Source of the DNA: Cyrtodaria siliqua
Lineage: Eukaryota > Mollusca > Bivalvia > Adapedonta > Hiatellidae
Length of the DNA stretch: 64,000 nt
Assembly (NCBI GenBank): GCA_037043455.1
Contig: JAWPHD010001267.1
Location: forward strand, 275,819-339,818
Direction: 5' to 3'
In this document: positions 24,010-34,366 of the stretch, piece after piece
How the letters are laid out: each line of letters opens with the position of its first letter
Numbering within the stretch: position 1 is the first letter of the stretch
Translations under genes and position numbers: made by a program
Notes under the pieces: generated by a model
What the model saw: only the letters and a program-made list of their open reading frames with translations
Databases searched by the model: none
Told to the model about the DNA's origin: nothing

Positions 24010-25710
24010 GACAATACTATACAACTCAATGCGACACCGCGAATCGTTTGGTACCAATGACGTCACAGGATCACGTGTCACTTACCTGTCTTCAAAAAGG
24101 GCGAAACTCGAAGCGTGTGCGCTATGGGATAAAATTGGCTACTGTGAGAAAACGGGACAACCAATAAGTGTAAGATTTGAAAATATTGTATATTATATAC
24201 GTATATTTCCGAATATATACTCAAAATACACGCTATATTTCACCTAAATACTTAGAACTGTAAATGTGTTTATTGCTATGTCATATGTTCTATGTATATA
24301 TGCATTTGTAGTATCTCACGGGCCTATGGCCTATTGATTTATGAATAAAATCTTCTTCTACATTTTAAAGTGATTAACCGCAGATCTTATAACTTTATTC
24401 AGAGGTTATTAAGTATGTGGTTTAACATTCTTTATGTTAACATTTGTAAAAATGATGAGACTCAAATAAACACTTCCAGTGTAAAAACCGATACATTCTC
24501 AAAAAAACATAAGAATATCTACGCTTTAAAACATACTAAAAGAACAAGGCAAACATCAAATTCCTGTATACTTAACTAAATTAAATCAATTAACAAAAAC
24601 GCCGGTAAGCTTGTAAACTTATAAAAAAGCAGGTAATTACCGGCTCAAACGCCGAGAAATGGCAGGCCTATAATGATAAAGGGCGTTAAACAAACAAACA
24701 TTCTGAATCAGATAATACATGTATTAGACGTAAATATATTAAAAATGACTTTAATTAACTTATATTAACTCAAATATATTATAAATGACTTTAGTTAGTA
24801 CATACACGGGTTTTAACCATGTTCTGTTTCAGATGATATAGTTTTTATTGCAATAACAAAAGCAGCTACTTATTGGGTGCCCTATTGGATAAAACGTGAG
24901 GTTCCTTGTTGTCCGCGTAGTTGTGCAAATTAGGTGCCTTTGAACATATTACGTACCTCTAAATGAACCGATATTTCATCATTATACAACCGTGAAACAC
25001 TTCATGTTTACTTATATCGCAACTATGGATGCTAATGTATCTATCCTCGCGTACACAGGCATACAAAATGGCATAAATAATGTAAAAATGTTTGTTTAGT
25101 ATTGTCAATACTGAAATCCGTACAGCAGTGCACCATTTCAAATGCTTATTTTGCGAAAATGACTTACTTTTTCTACTATATTTAGCTATAAAGTTAAATC
25201 TGGCATATACTAGAGTTCCGTGGTAATAAAAATGAACTGAACTTAAGGTTCTGTTGCCGGTTTTGCCCCCATTTTAAGCCACTCATCATCTTCCAGCTCC
25301 ATTTTTTATCCGAAAAAACGAGGTGCTTATCCGTTCTTATTCAGGCAACGTATATTTTATCCGTGAAAATTAGTTTTGATCATGCACCGTGTATGTACCT
25401 AACCTAATTTTTTCAGCTGAATAACCCCCGGGTGGGGTGGGGTGGGGGGGGGGGGGGGTTCTTCTGGCCTAAAGGACGTTGGAATCTCTTGCCACGGTTT
25501 GCGGAGGTGGAAAACGCCCACTTTGTAGGCGTATGTGCGCCTAACTAAAACAAAAAGTTAAATATAAAGAAAGCTATGAAGCAAAAACATACCTGAATCG
25601 AGCTTTTTGCTTCAAAAGCTATAAAGAAACTTATAAAATAAAAATAAACATTTTTTTTTCTTTTTCTTTTCAGGACTCGGTAGTCAATGATGAATATGTT
25701 ACACCTCTTT
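24010..25710. other. Gene-free stretch with a SINE-like tail
   Basis: No gene recognised. Near 24640-24705 a GGGCGTTAAACAAACAAACA segment resembles SINE/LINE 3' tails seen elsewhere in the window. A G-rich run occurs at 25430-25458. Confidence 0.4.
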
Positions 25711-25753
25711 CCATATCACACCTGATAGATCTATAAATAGTTCAAAAAATGTT

Positions 25754-25789
<36 letters not shown>

Positions 25790-25905
25790 AGTTCAATGAT
25801 AAATAAATTACAACTCTCCTTTTTCCTCATCACACCATCCCCCGAACAATATACGGACCTCGGTATTGATATTGAATTCTCGAGATGATATCAGGTGTGA
25901 TATGG
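25711..25905. repeat. 17-bp inverted repeat around a (GT)n microsatellite
   Basis: CCATATCACACCTGATA at 25711-25727 is repeated in inverted orientation at 25889-25905. Between them lies a (GT)16 run at 25756-25787. A third related segment (CAACTCTCCTTTTTCC then CATCACACC) lies at about 25810-25837. It may be a small foldback element remnant. Confidence 0.6.
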
Positions 25906-25960
25906 GTAAAGGAGAGTGACAATTTATACGTATAAACCTTCTTCTTTTTTATTCACAGAA

Positions 25961-26895
25961 ATGGCTAAAAGGAAGACAAACCTAAATCTGTGCAGGAGGA
26001 GAAAACGAGCTATGGGTGATAAAATCAGAAAAATCCAAACACCCCTTGTATCACCCATTGTATCTAACTTACACTAGTGGCCAACGCAACAGAAGCAAAC
26101 ACCAAAAAAGCTAACGACTGTCGCAAAGAGAAGTGTGTCTCTACTTTCAAGACTTTCACCGTTTCGTTCTCCAATTCATAAAAAAATAGACTTATTTCAC
26201 CATCACCAATTAGAATCAACACACACATAGGACATCAACCTAAAGTGTCTAAGACTCTATTCCAAAATAATCAAACTAAACTGTCTTCGTCTAATAATGA
26301 AAATGAACATGAAAAAGAATACACTGAGGCAGACAAACTACCACTTCTGAACGAAGATGATGTTGAATATGTAGACGCATTTATCCAGCACCCACAAACG
26401 TGCAATACCTTATTTCAAAATACATGTACACAAACTAAACTGTCCGACGATTTGGATGAAAGCGAACACTATATAGCAGACAAACTACCATTTCTGGATG
26501 AAAACGATGTGAACGCATTTGAACCTCACACACATACGAATAACACTTTCGAGAATATTGATTTGTTAGAAGATTCCGCCCAGGAAATCGCTAAATTGCT
26601 CCCGAAAGTATTGGCAAGGTTTCGAGATGCTGTAATAGAACCAAGTGTATTGCAAGATTTTTGTGAAGAGGTCGTCGAAGATCGATTTCCATCACACAAT
26701 ATTGTGTTTCTGCTATGGATTGAGGTCATTAAATGGTATAAACAAGACAATTCTTCGACAATGCGTTACATGGACCAAACCAAGAAGTTTTGGAAGTTAG
26801 GGTGGCGCCATTTTGGTGGAAAGTTTGTTCGTTTCATGAGTGGGTTTAAGAATACATCTGACATATTATCAGGGGAAAGCAAAAGAGGTATGTGA
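25961..26895 (+). pseudogene. Unrecognised gene with a conserved-looking C-terminal domain, broken near its 5' end
   Basis: Starts at ATG 25961 (MAKRKTNLNLCRRRKRAMGD, basic), right after an acceptor-like CTTTTTTATTCACAG. It meets an in-frame TAG near 26078 and, after a shift in the A-run near 26185, continues in another frame to TGA 26893-26895. The second part has two acidic DKLPxLxExDV repeats and ends with a compact domain (LLPKVLARFRDAVIEPSVLQ, FLLWIEVIKWY, FWKLGWRHFGGKFVRFMSGF). The aromatic-rich C-terminal block looks like a real domain, but I cannot name it. Alternatively the interruptions mark introns. Product function unknown. Confidence 0.5.
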
Positions 26896-27497
26896 AAATC
26901 CTGAAAAGTACCTGGATATCTTGGATTTTGGGTTTTGGAATACGGCATAAACGACCGTAAGACGTCCAATGATGGCACCGCAAAATTTATATCTGACTCT
27001 GCTGGATTACACATATGCAGCTTCATGTGTTTGTTAAGAGTTGTTTTAGTCTTCAACGATTTTTTGCAAACACATAGCTTGTGTCAACGTGTGTTTGTGC
27101 ATGTCTATCTAAGTTTGATCTAAACATGAATGTCTTCTGGCAGACATTACAGTGATAGCTTTTCTCTCCAGTGTGTGTTCCCCTATGATCGCGAAGCTGT
27201 CTCACTTCCTCGAAAGACATGCCACAATCATCACATTTATATTTAAGCTGCCCTCGTTCCCTTCGTTGATGACGTTGAAGATCTCTGTTTGTATAAAACA
27301 TCTGTTTACAAGTAGTGCACTCAACCTCCTTTACTTGTGAGTGGCTTAATGTATGTCTGTTAAAGTTCCACTTGCTGAATGATGTCAAATTACACACTTC
27401 GCATGTGTATGGCCCCTTCCCGTCATGACGAAGTTCATGTTGTCTCAGACATGACTTGCTCTTAAAGAACTCGCCACAAAATATAACAAGTGTGCCC
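26766..27497 (-). pseudogene. C2H2 zinc-finger cluster, frameshifted
   Basis: The minus strand encodes at least five finger units. They are a first one lacking a clear first Cys (CGEFFKSKSCLRQHELRH), then YTCEVCNLTSFSKWNFNRH, CTTCKQMFYTNRDLQRH, YKCDDCGMSFEEVRQLRDH with the linker HTGEK, and YHCNVCQKTFMFRSNLDRH. A sixth (CVCKKSLKTKTTLNKHMKLH) lies one frame over after a stop near 27053, so a one-base indel breaks the protein there. These proteins bind DNA in the nucleus. Upstream at about 27495 a TAG or possible AG acceptor bounds the exon. The 3' part overlaps, antisense, the end of the gene at 25961-26895. Confidence 0.7.
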
Positions 27498-27896
27498 TAG
27501 ATCTCCCACGATTTTGTCAGTTGGTCGAAGTGTTTACAAACACTACAGCAATTCAAATAAAGTCTATGACTGGATTACAAAGCTTTCACATCTGTGTCTT
27601 TGGTGCACCATGTCTTTTCCTTGAAACTTCATCAATATTTCAGTAAAGGTAAATACTCACCTCGAGTCGAGCTATTTTGACAGTTGTTTTCAAGATGGCG
27701 GATTGAATTTTCGCGGCCTACATCACTTCCTGTGACGTAGGTTGTTAGGGTTGATATATGGCTTTTTCAAGTTCAGTATATAATATGACATAACCCGTGA
27801 CATAACGGTGGTTCTCTGAGTCTCAAATGAAGCCCCGGTTTTGGATTGATCACTCAGAAATCTTTATACTGGGAGCGTTGTGAAAATAAGTTTGCA

Positions 27897-28654
27897 ATTT
27901 ACATTGACAATCAGGGGGACTTTACATAGGCAATCAATGAATTTACATTGACAATCAGGGAATTTACATTGACAATCAAGGGGACTTTACATTGACAATC
28001 ATTGACAATCAAGGAATTTACATTGACAATCAGGGGAACGTTACATTGACAATCAAGGAATTCACATTGACAATCAGGGGGACTTTACATTGACAATCAG
28101 GGGGACTTTACATTGGCAATCAGGGAATTTACATTGACAATCAGGACTTTACATTGACAATCAGGGACTTTACATTGACAATCAGGGGGACGTTACATTG
28201 ACAATCAAGGAATTTACATTGACAATCAGGGGGACGTTACATTGACAATCAAGGAATTTACATTGACAATCAGGGGGACTTTACATTGACAATCAGGGTG
28301 ACTTTACATTGACAATCAGGGAATTTACATTGACAATCAGGACTTTACATTGACAATCAGGGGGACTTTACATTGACAATCAGGGAATTTACATTGACAA
28401 TCAGGGACTTTACATTGACAATCAGGGAATTTACATTGACAATCAGGGGAACTTTACATTGACAATCAGGTTGACTTTATTTACATTGACAATCAGGGAA
28501 TTTACATTGACAATCAGGACTTTACATTGACAATCTGGGGGACTTTACATTGACAATCAGGGGGACTTTACATTGACAATTACGGGGACTTTACATTGAC
28601 AATCAGGGGAAATTTACAATCAGGGGGACTTTACATTGACAATCAGGGGGACTT
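27897..28654. repeat. 21-23-bp minisatellite, length-mosaic
   Basis: About 35 repeats built on TTTACATTGACAATCAGGG, with either GGGAC or AA after the G-run, giving 23- and 21-bp units in irregular order, plus shorter 19-20-bp units. The G-run length varies between units, consistent with replication slippage. Confidence 0.93.
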
Positions 28655-29078
28655 CAACTCGCTGGATTACATACAACACCCTAAGGACTGATTCATCCGC
28701 AGCTTGTATAGCCGTTCCGGGTGCCATCCGCATAGGCTAGGTTACGTAATATAGTAAAAATTAATAGATTACAAGAATTACAAAATATATTAAAAGAACA
28801 TGAGCACTTTTACTTCTTAGTGTTTACTCTACTTTTTAAACCAATCAAATGGCTCAGAAATTTAAATACTTTCTACATTTATTCATGAAGATTTTACTAC
28901 GAGCACTCTTCGTGGTTTAGTGTGTGACCTGTATAGAGGACTTCTCTAAAACCGCTTGAAACTAGTTAACACTATTCCTTTGGTGGTGTGTGTTTAGATG
29001 TGTGTTTTAATTATGGCTAGTGTGCCTTTAAACATGTTGACGTGCAGTTACTGTTTCTCCCATTTCTGAATTCATGCC
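28655..29078. other. Gene-free stretch
   Basis: Nothing recognised. Confidence 0.4.
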
Positions 29079-29126
29079 TCATTTAAATCAGTGAAGTAAT
29101 AACTTATTACTTCACTGTTTAAATGA
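29079..29126. repeat. Near-perfect palindrome
   Basis: ATTTAAATCAGTGAAGTAAT on the left is mirrored by the reverse complement on the right (about 22-nt arms, one unpaired base in an arm and about one base in the centre). It could extrude as a cruciform or fold as a strong RNA hairpin. Confidence 0.85.
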
Positions 29127-29979
29127 AGTAAACATTCGTTGTGACTCCAGGAGATTTTATCACGATCAATAAGTATATAGCTTCAGGCACTAAACTGTTT
29201 ATACAGTCGTTAAAACAGGAACTGATTCTTTGTTGAAGAGTCTCATCGAGATTTTCCTCTCGAATGCATTAGTGTCGTCATGACGGGTGAGTTCCTTACT
29301 ACTGAAAACGTAGTTGTAATCGTATTATACGTCTCATAATGTAATATTGGTTATGTACTGGCACTTGAAAACAGTTGTGAAACATGCCACTCTGCTGAAT
29401 AGGTTAAGACAATAGTATAATAAACGTACATATATAGCTACTTCCAAAGAACTAAAGCATGCACTGATACGTGTACATTACCGCAGTTTTCTGCATGATA
29501 GTTGTTGGTCGATATCATTTTACCAGACCAACTTGTCCTGAACTACTGGATGGAGTTTCATGAAGTTTCACAGGAACAATGAAGATGAATGAAATTCAAT
29601 ACTAGGAATTTGAAAAATTACCAGACCGAAACACGGGAATTTGTGAGTATTTGCCTTATAGATCAAGCCAAACTTCAAAATGACCCCTGTTGCTACAAAT
29701 TGACACATATGTGTCTCATTTGCCCTGGAACCATGAATCATCAATGAAAGGGGCACCTTCCACAAGATCAGCATGGCATGCTTTTGTGCCTAGGCTATGT
29801 ATTCAGAAACAGTTACTCAGAATACCATAAAAGAAAAGGCGATCTCAACGGTTTCTACGTTATGACTCAGAGAAGGAATTCTTTGAAGGTTTTTACCTAT
29901 ATAAGTCTATGTAAAACAGTCGACCCCTTTGATAGAGGACCATAAGTTTATGGTACATGCAAAATATAAGAAATGTAGC
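29127..29979. other. Gene-free stretch
   Basis: No recognised gene. A minus-strand open frame at 29568-29774 has no identifiable domain. Confidence 0.4.
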
Positions 29980-30119
29980 TCATATGTTTCGTCTTCCTCC
30001 ACCAATGGAAGCTGGAAAGTCGCCATATGACCTTAGCTGTTGGTGCGACTATAAAAATCCAATTCAATTCAATTAAAAGCTCATATGTTTCAGATATTCT
30101 AAGGATTTCCTTTATAATT

Positions 30120-30147
<28 letters not shown>
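29980..30147 (+). repeat. SINE-like 3' tail and (ATA)n microsatellite
   Basis: GGAAAGTCGCCATATGACCT followed by TTGGTGCGACTATAAAAATC and an AATTC repeat resembles the 3' ends of common molluscan retroposons. An (ATA)n run follows at 30121-30147. Confidence 0.5.
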
Positions 30148-30150
<3 letters not shown>

Positions 30151-30732
30151 TTTATTTAACGAAGGTAACACATTAAGTTATGCATAAACAATACATACAC
30201 TTATTTTCAATGTGGCGTTCGAACAATTATTTTCAATGTGGCGTTCGAACAACAATGCTATACAAGTTATGAATACATATAAAAACATTCATGCTAATGC
30301 GCGCACACGCAAAGATCTGGCAGTTTTCCAAAGCGGGCTTCAAACCCCAAGCAGCTGTAAAATGTGTCAGCCATGGCTGTTAACTCAAGTACACCATCAT
30401 CATTTACAAAAAATCTAAATGATAGGCATACTTGGGCCAAAAGCCATGGCACATATTATTAGTTGCTTGAGCAAACCCACTCTGGGAAACTATCGCCAAC
30501 CCCGCCCCCCCCCCCCCCCCCCCCACCCCTTAACTACTATCAATCCAGTTTGTCATTTTAATAACATAATATTTCTCTCATACTGTTCAACTAATAACAT
30601 TTGCAATTCATTAAGCATTTGCTATACATTAAGCAAAGTCAGACGGAACCGGACAGTAGTCTTCATCATCGCTCTGCATATCATTTTTTACCATGGAGTA
30701 TTTTATTTTTCTACACTTTGCTATTTTGTATT
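30148..30732. other. Gene-free stretch with a poly-C tract
   Basis: Contains a 20-nt C run (30505-30524) and a 25-bp tandem duplication near 30201-30250 (TTATTTTCAATGTGGCGTTC twice). Plus-strand open frames here are not gene-like. Confidence 0.5.
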
Positions 30733-30942
30733 TCAGTTCAAGAAGCTATTCTCTGTTTTTAACCAGCTGACGTTCACAATTATCCATTTCAACCAGAATC
30801 GTATTTTTTTGGAATCCATAAAATCATCACGAACTACTTCATATTCTACTTGGAGTTGCTTGCTTGTCATTATTTTTTTTCTATATTTATCTTTTAAATG
30901 GTTAAGTTTTTTGCAAACCTTTTCTAATCTTTCTTGTTCCAT
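30733..30942 (-). CDS. Small charged ORF downstream of the Polinton integrase
   Basis: 69 codons, starting MEQERLEKVCKKLNHLKDKY. Rich in Lys, Glu and Leu with heptad-like spacing, so probably a helix or short coiled coil, ending with a Trp-containing segment. It begins 36 bp after the integrase stop on the same strand, which argues for membership in the element. Function unknown. Confidence 0.45.
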   Translation of the reverse strand: MEQERLEKVCKKLNHLKDKYRKKIMTSKQLQVEYEVVRDDFMDSKKIRFWLKWIIVNVSWLKTENSFLN

Positions 30943-30978
30943 TATATAATAATACTATATATAATTATTTTTAAACCC

Positions 30979-31852
30979 TTATTTAATATTTTCAATATCC
31001 TTGAATGGAACCCAACTATTGAAATCCTCATTGTAACCCTTCCATTTAATCAATGCTTGTTTCTTTTTGTAATCACGTCGTATTACTTTTTCAATCCTGA
31101 ATATTTCTTGTTTTGCTTTTATCATTTCTAATTCATAAAAGCTTTCATCAATGTTTTCGTTGTTTAAATCTTTTATTTTGTATGTCACAGGATTTGTATA
31201 TTGCATTTCATCAACAACAAATATTTCTTTAGTCCTATTTGAGGTATAACCTTTCTCAAACGTTCTTTTATATTTGCTGATTCTAACATTATACCCTATT
31301 TGGCTTAATTTGATTACTTCTTATTTTTCCATACAAGTTGAAATACACTATTCCTTTATTTTTCTCAACACTGGCCTCAATCGGCGTCATTTTAATACTC
31401 CGGTGTTTTGTATTATTATACTTGTCAGCCATTTCTTGCAACACGTCTAAATATGTATTTATATTGTTAGCTGTAAAATATTTCCACATCTTTTCTTTTA
31501 ATGTCCTGTTAAATCGTTCAATTACTACAGCTTTTCCGAAATTAAAAGGGTGATACATTTCGATATTAATATCAACAAGGCATTGCTTAAACGTCTTGTT
31601 ATAAAACTCCACACCTTGATCAACCCACAACAATTTACACTGTCTTCCTGTACTGATTATCTGTTGAAACGCTTTGGTAATTTCTAAACCAGTTTTATTT
31701 GGAACCGGCACAACCCAAGCAAATTTACTAAACACATCAATAACAGTAAGCAAATATTTAGTACCTTTATTATACTTTGAAAACGATTGCATATCAACCA
31801 AATCAGCAGACCATATTTTATCAATTTCATTAACAATCACACGGCGTTGAGT
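30979..31852 (-). pseudogene. Polinton integrase with C-terminal chromodomain, frameshifted
   Basis: A retroviral-type rve core: SADLVDMQSFSKYNKGTKYL (first Asp), LLTVIDVFSKFAWVVPV, LLWVDQGVEFYNKTF (second Asp) and VIERFNRTLKEKMW (catalytic Glu). After a one-base shift near 31.31 kb the protein continues (NVRISKYKRTFEKGYTSNRT) into a chromodomain, IRRDYKKKQALIKWKGYNED, with the WVPFKDIENI end, stopping at 30979. The family (F54H12.3-type) inserts the linear element into host DNA. A second shift near 31.85 kb separates it from the PLA2 segment upstream, with which it appears to have formed one reading frame. Confidence 0.92.
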
Positions 31853-32304
31853 GAACTTTCTTCCTATAAGGCTTCTGAAGTTTATCTGCTAACTTGTCAG
31901 TCCATTCAACGCCTTTTCTAGTTTTTGAGTTTCCAAGACCAAGTTTATATTTTGTACTAATAACTGGTTTTACTATCAAATTCTTAGCAATCTTTTCTCC
32001 AATAGTTTTAGACTTTTTACTAAATTTTAAACCAGCAAGCATGTTTTTATCACACATTGATTTATTACTAGGGTTTTCATCATAACAGCAATCATGATCT
32101 TTACAAACAGCATCTAATTCATTTACTAGGTTTTCCGCTATCAAGTGGATTACCAGGACCACAATAGTTATAACCAGGAATTGTTAACCCCTTTTTAGGC
32201 AACAGAGGAAGTAGAGATTTATGAATATCAATATTACCACCTTTTGTGTTTTTAACAAACTTTGTTTTAGTAATACCACAAGATGCACAAGTTGCTCTTA
32301 ACAT
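31853..32304 (-). pseudogene. PLA2-like domain protein of the Polinton, frameshifted
   Basis: Starts MLRATCASCGITKTKFVKNT with a CxxC motif. A phospholipase A2-like domain follows: the calcium-loop sequence YNYCGPGNPLD, then a frameshift near 32.13 kb, then VNELDAVCKDHDCCYD with the catalytic His-Asp pair. It resembles the PLA2 domain of parvovirus VP1-type capsid proteins, which is also found in invertebrate Polintons and is thought to help membrane passage. The tail (GVEWTDKLADKL) leads into the integrase. The break between calcium loop and catalytic helix means no active enzyme from this copy. Confidence 0.85.
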
Positions 32305-32488
32305 TTTCTACCATCTTTTGCTAATACACACTTAGGATCAACACTTTCAGTAACCTTTTTTTCTTTTATGCAATAACTCATATATAATATGATTAGATTA
32401 AACTTCGTTTACAAAATATGATTTAATGATGTTTTCATTTTCTACTGGTTTGTAAGGTTTTAATAATTTGTGAAGAATATCATACGTA

Positions 32489-32974
32489 CTATTTACTTCT
32501 TGCAACTTTTTGACAAAGTACAAACAAATATCCGCACAAGACACTCGTTTTATCTTGATACTGAATAGTGTTGTATTTTATTTTAGGTATGTAGGCTAAA
32601 ACTTCTTTTGGTGGGCTCAGACCAAACGGATCGAAGTAATAAGTATCATAGTAACAAGTCCAGTGTGTACCAGGTCCAATATAATCATCAAGATTAATAA
32701 TACCAGGTTTTTGTTTATTTTGTGTTGTCGGTAATTTGTTTTTGCTGTACACCCCACTGAATTTTTGTATACCTAGCTGCTTAACCCATTTCATTATATC
32801 TAAGTTAGAGACAGGTTCATTTTTAAAAAAAATATTTACAAATGGGATACTTCTATATGGTCTAATTTGTGAGTCTACTTGTAAACCATTTCCACGATCA
32901 ACTCTTAGTCCCTGTCCTCTTCTATCTACTTTCAAACCTTTTCCAGTTAAGCCACTAATAAGAGATCCGATCAA
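32489..32974 (-). CDS. Polinton adenain-like cysteine protease, fused to the minor-capsid tail
   Basis: 161 codons. Residues 1-45 are the Gly/Arg tail of the penton-like protein (LTGKGLKVDRRGQGLRVDRG). From about residue 55 comes the protease: IMKWVKQLGIQKFSGVYSKN, INLDDYIGPGTHWTCYYD with catalytic His, YFDPFG, and a segment with the conserved Gln followed by DKTSVLCGYLFVLC with the nucleophilic Cys. The His-Asp-Gln-Cys order is that of adenovirus protease and Polinton PRO, which mature the capsid. The frame upstream continues beyond 32974 toward the duplicated segment at 33.0-33.24 kb, so the displayed Met is probably internal. Confidence 0.85.
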   Translation of the reverse strand: MIGSLISGLTGKGLKVDRRGQGLRVDRGNGLQVDSQIRPYRSIPFVNIFFKNEPVSNLDIMKWVKQLGIQKFSGVYSKNKLPTTQNKQKPGIINLDDYIGPGTHWTCYYDTYYFDPFGLSPPKEVLAYIPKIKYNTIQYQDKTSVLCGYLFVLCQKVARSK

Positions 32975-32999
32975 CGGAATTCCTAATGATGCAAGAAGC

Positions 33000-33240
33000 C
33001 CAAGAAATCCTCCGTCCTGCTGTTGTTTTTTAGTTAGTTTAACAGGGCAGCGACCTTTTGACTTTGCTATTTTATTTTTTTGTGCAGCTGTTAATTTATT
33101 TGATGCGAGAAGTGTTTGTTTTTTATCACTAGGAACAGTTGCCGTTACGTCTTGCTGCTTTTTATCACTGGGAACGGTTACCGTTTCATTACTAGAAGCA
33201 CATGCCAGTACATCTTGCAGTTGTTTTGTGTTAGTTTAAT
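33000..33240 (-). pseudogene. Duplicated minor-capsid segment
   Basis: The stretch at about 33028-33140 is a diverged second copy of about 33232-33337: both encode, on the minus strand, a QKNKIAKSKG-type segment followed by Cys and KLT. Short blocks near 33125-33195 (TTTTATCACT.GGAACGGTTACC-like) are themselves repeated. Some duplicates are out of frame relative to the 33178-33726 frame, so local slippage seems to have broken the gene here. Confidence 0.7.
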
Positions 33241-33726
33241 AGTGCAGCAACCTTTTGACTTTGCTATTTTGTTTTTTTGTGCAAGTGTTAATTTATTTGA
33301 TTTTAAAAGTGTTTGTTTTTTATCAGCAGGATCAGTTACCATTCCATTTTCAAATATTTTACCAATTCCAGTACTTGCCAGACCACTAAGTGCCCCTGTT
33401 GCTAAAGGTCCTAATATCTTTGGAGCAAATCTAGCAACTGTTGGTAATATTGTTTTAGTTAACAAACCAGCTAATGCACCTAAAAAGCCTCCGTTTTTAG
33501 ACTGGGATCTCATCTGCGATTTTGATATATTTATGTCTAATCCCAGTCCACCAGATTTAGCTTTGTTAATATTGTTAGTCTGATTAGCTGTTAGTAGCAA
33601 AGGAAAATTCCCAGTTAGTTGGTTATTTTTTAACCTGAGTGTTAATTCACTCTTATCCTCATAAGCCCTCGCTAAACTCTGTTTTTGCTCATCTGTTAAA
33701 TTTACTGAATAATTTACGTAAGTCAT
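33178..33726 (-). CDS. Polinton minor capsid/penton-like protein
   Basis: 182 codons starting MTYVNYSVNLTDEQKQSLAR. An N-terminal helical region is followed by LTLRLKNNQLTGNFPLLLTA and SGGLGLDINISKSQMRSQSK. Then comes a long Gly/Ala/Leu-rich hydrophobic stretch (GGFLGALAGLLTKTILP to GPLATGALSGLASTGIGKIF), about residues 92-133. This layout is typical of the invertebrate Polinton gene lying between capsid and protease. The Gly/Ala-rich part could interact with membrane or the capsid interior. The C-terminus (CKMYWHVLLVMKR) departs from the family pattern because of the frame disruption described at 33.0-33.24 kb. Confidence 0.78.
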   Translation of the reverse strand: MTYVNYSVNLTDEQKQSLARAYEDKSELTLRLKNNQLTGNFPLLLTANQTNNINKAKSGGLGLDINISKSQMRSQSKNGGFLGALAGLLTKTILPTVARFAPKILGPLATGALSGLASTGIGKIFENGMVTDPADKKQTLLKSNKLTLAQKNKIAKSKGCCTIKLTQNNCKMYWHVLLVMKR

Positions 33727-33743
33727 ATATATTATAAGTTAGA

Positions 33744-34366
33744 TTAAACTATTACCAATTCATTTCCGACAGTATCAATAACTACATCTTCTTCATAGAG
33801 AACCAGAGCATAAACTTTATAAGGAGCTCCCGGAGGTATATTTAGCTTATATCTCAAACTTAGTTGTTTTGGATCAATACTGACTTCATTTTCCTTGTAA
33901 CTCAAATCGAAATGTATCATTCCGAAAAAAGTTTTAAAATTACCCACGTTTAGTAAAGTTCCAGTGTTTTTTATCATTTTGCTTGTAAGAATAATTAATA
34001 ACATCTCTGAATATTTTTATGATATTAGCATAACTATATTCGGTTTCTGGGTAATATACGCCGTTTCCAACTTCCAATCTAGCCGATTGTAAATGGCAAT
34101 TATTATTAGCAGCATTTACCTTAAACGTATCCAAAAGATGAGGATTTTGTGTTTGAGAAGAACTCTTGTCTGACCTTTGCAAATACACAAACACATGTTT
34201 GGGATTTTTAACATCAGCCGTTATTCTAAATACGGATTCAGTTAGTTAAGAACTTCCGCTTTCTTGTATCATTTCACGAAGATAAGTCCATCTTGTTGAT
34301 GTCATATGATTTGTCATTACATAACTTAAACCATCTGAGTTAAATATCATTCTAGGTATCCACACA
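33744..34366 (-). pseudogene. Polinton major capsid protein, C-terminal part, broken
   Basis: F54H12.2-type double-jelly-roll major capsid protein. From the satellite junction the reading gives IPRMIFNSDGLSYVMTNHMT and TRWTYLREMIQESGSS, then a TAA near 34246. The same frame continues with LTESVFRITADVKNPKHVFV to ARLEVGNGVYYPETEYSY, and a shift near 33.97 kb leads to the end (FFGMIHFDLSYKENEVSIDP, VYALVLYEED, stop at 33744). Roughly the last 200 residues remain; the N-terminal two-thirds are absent, replaced by satellite. It would form the capsid shell. Confidence 0.85.

Noticed and set aside
30419..33583. Plus-strand ORFs of 155-176 aa
   Set aside because: They lie antisense to Polinton genes or in a poly-C low-complexity area, without domain signal.
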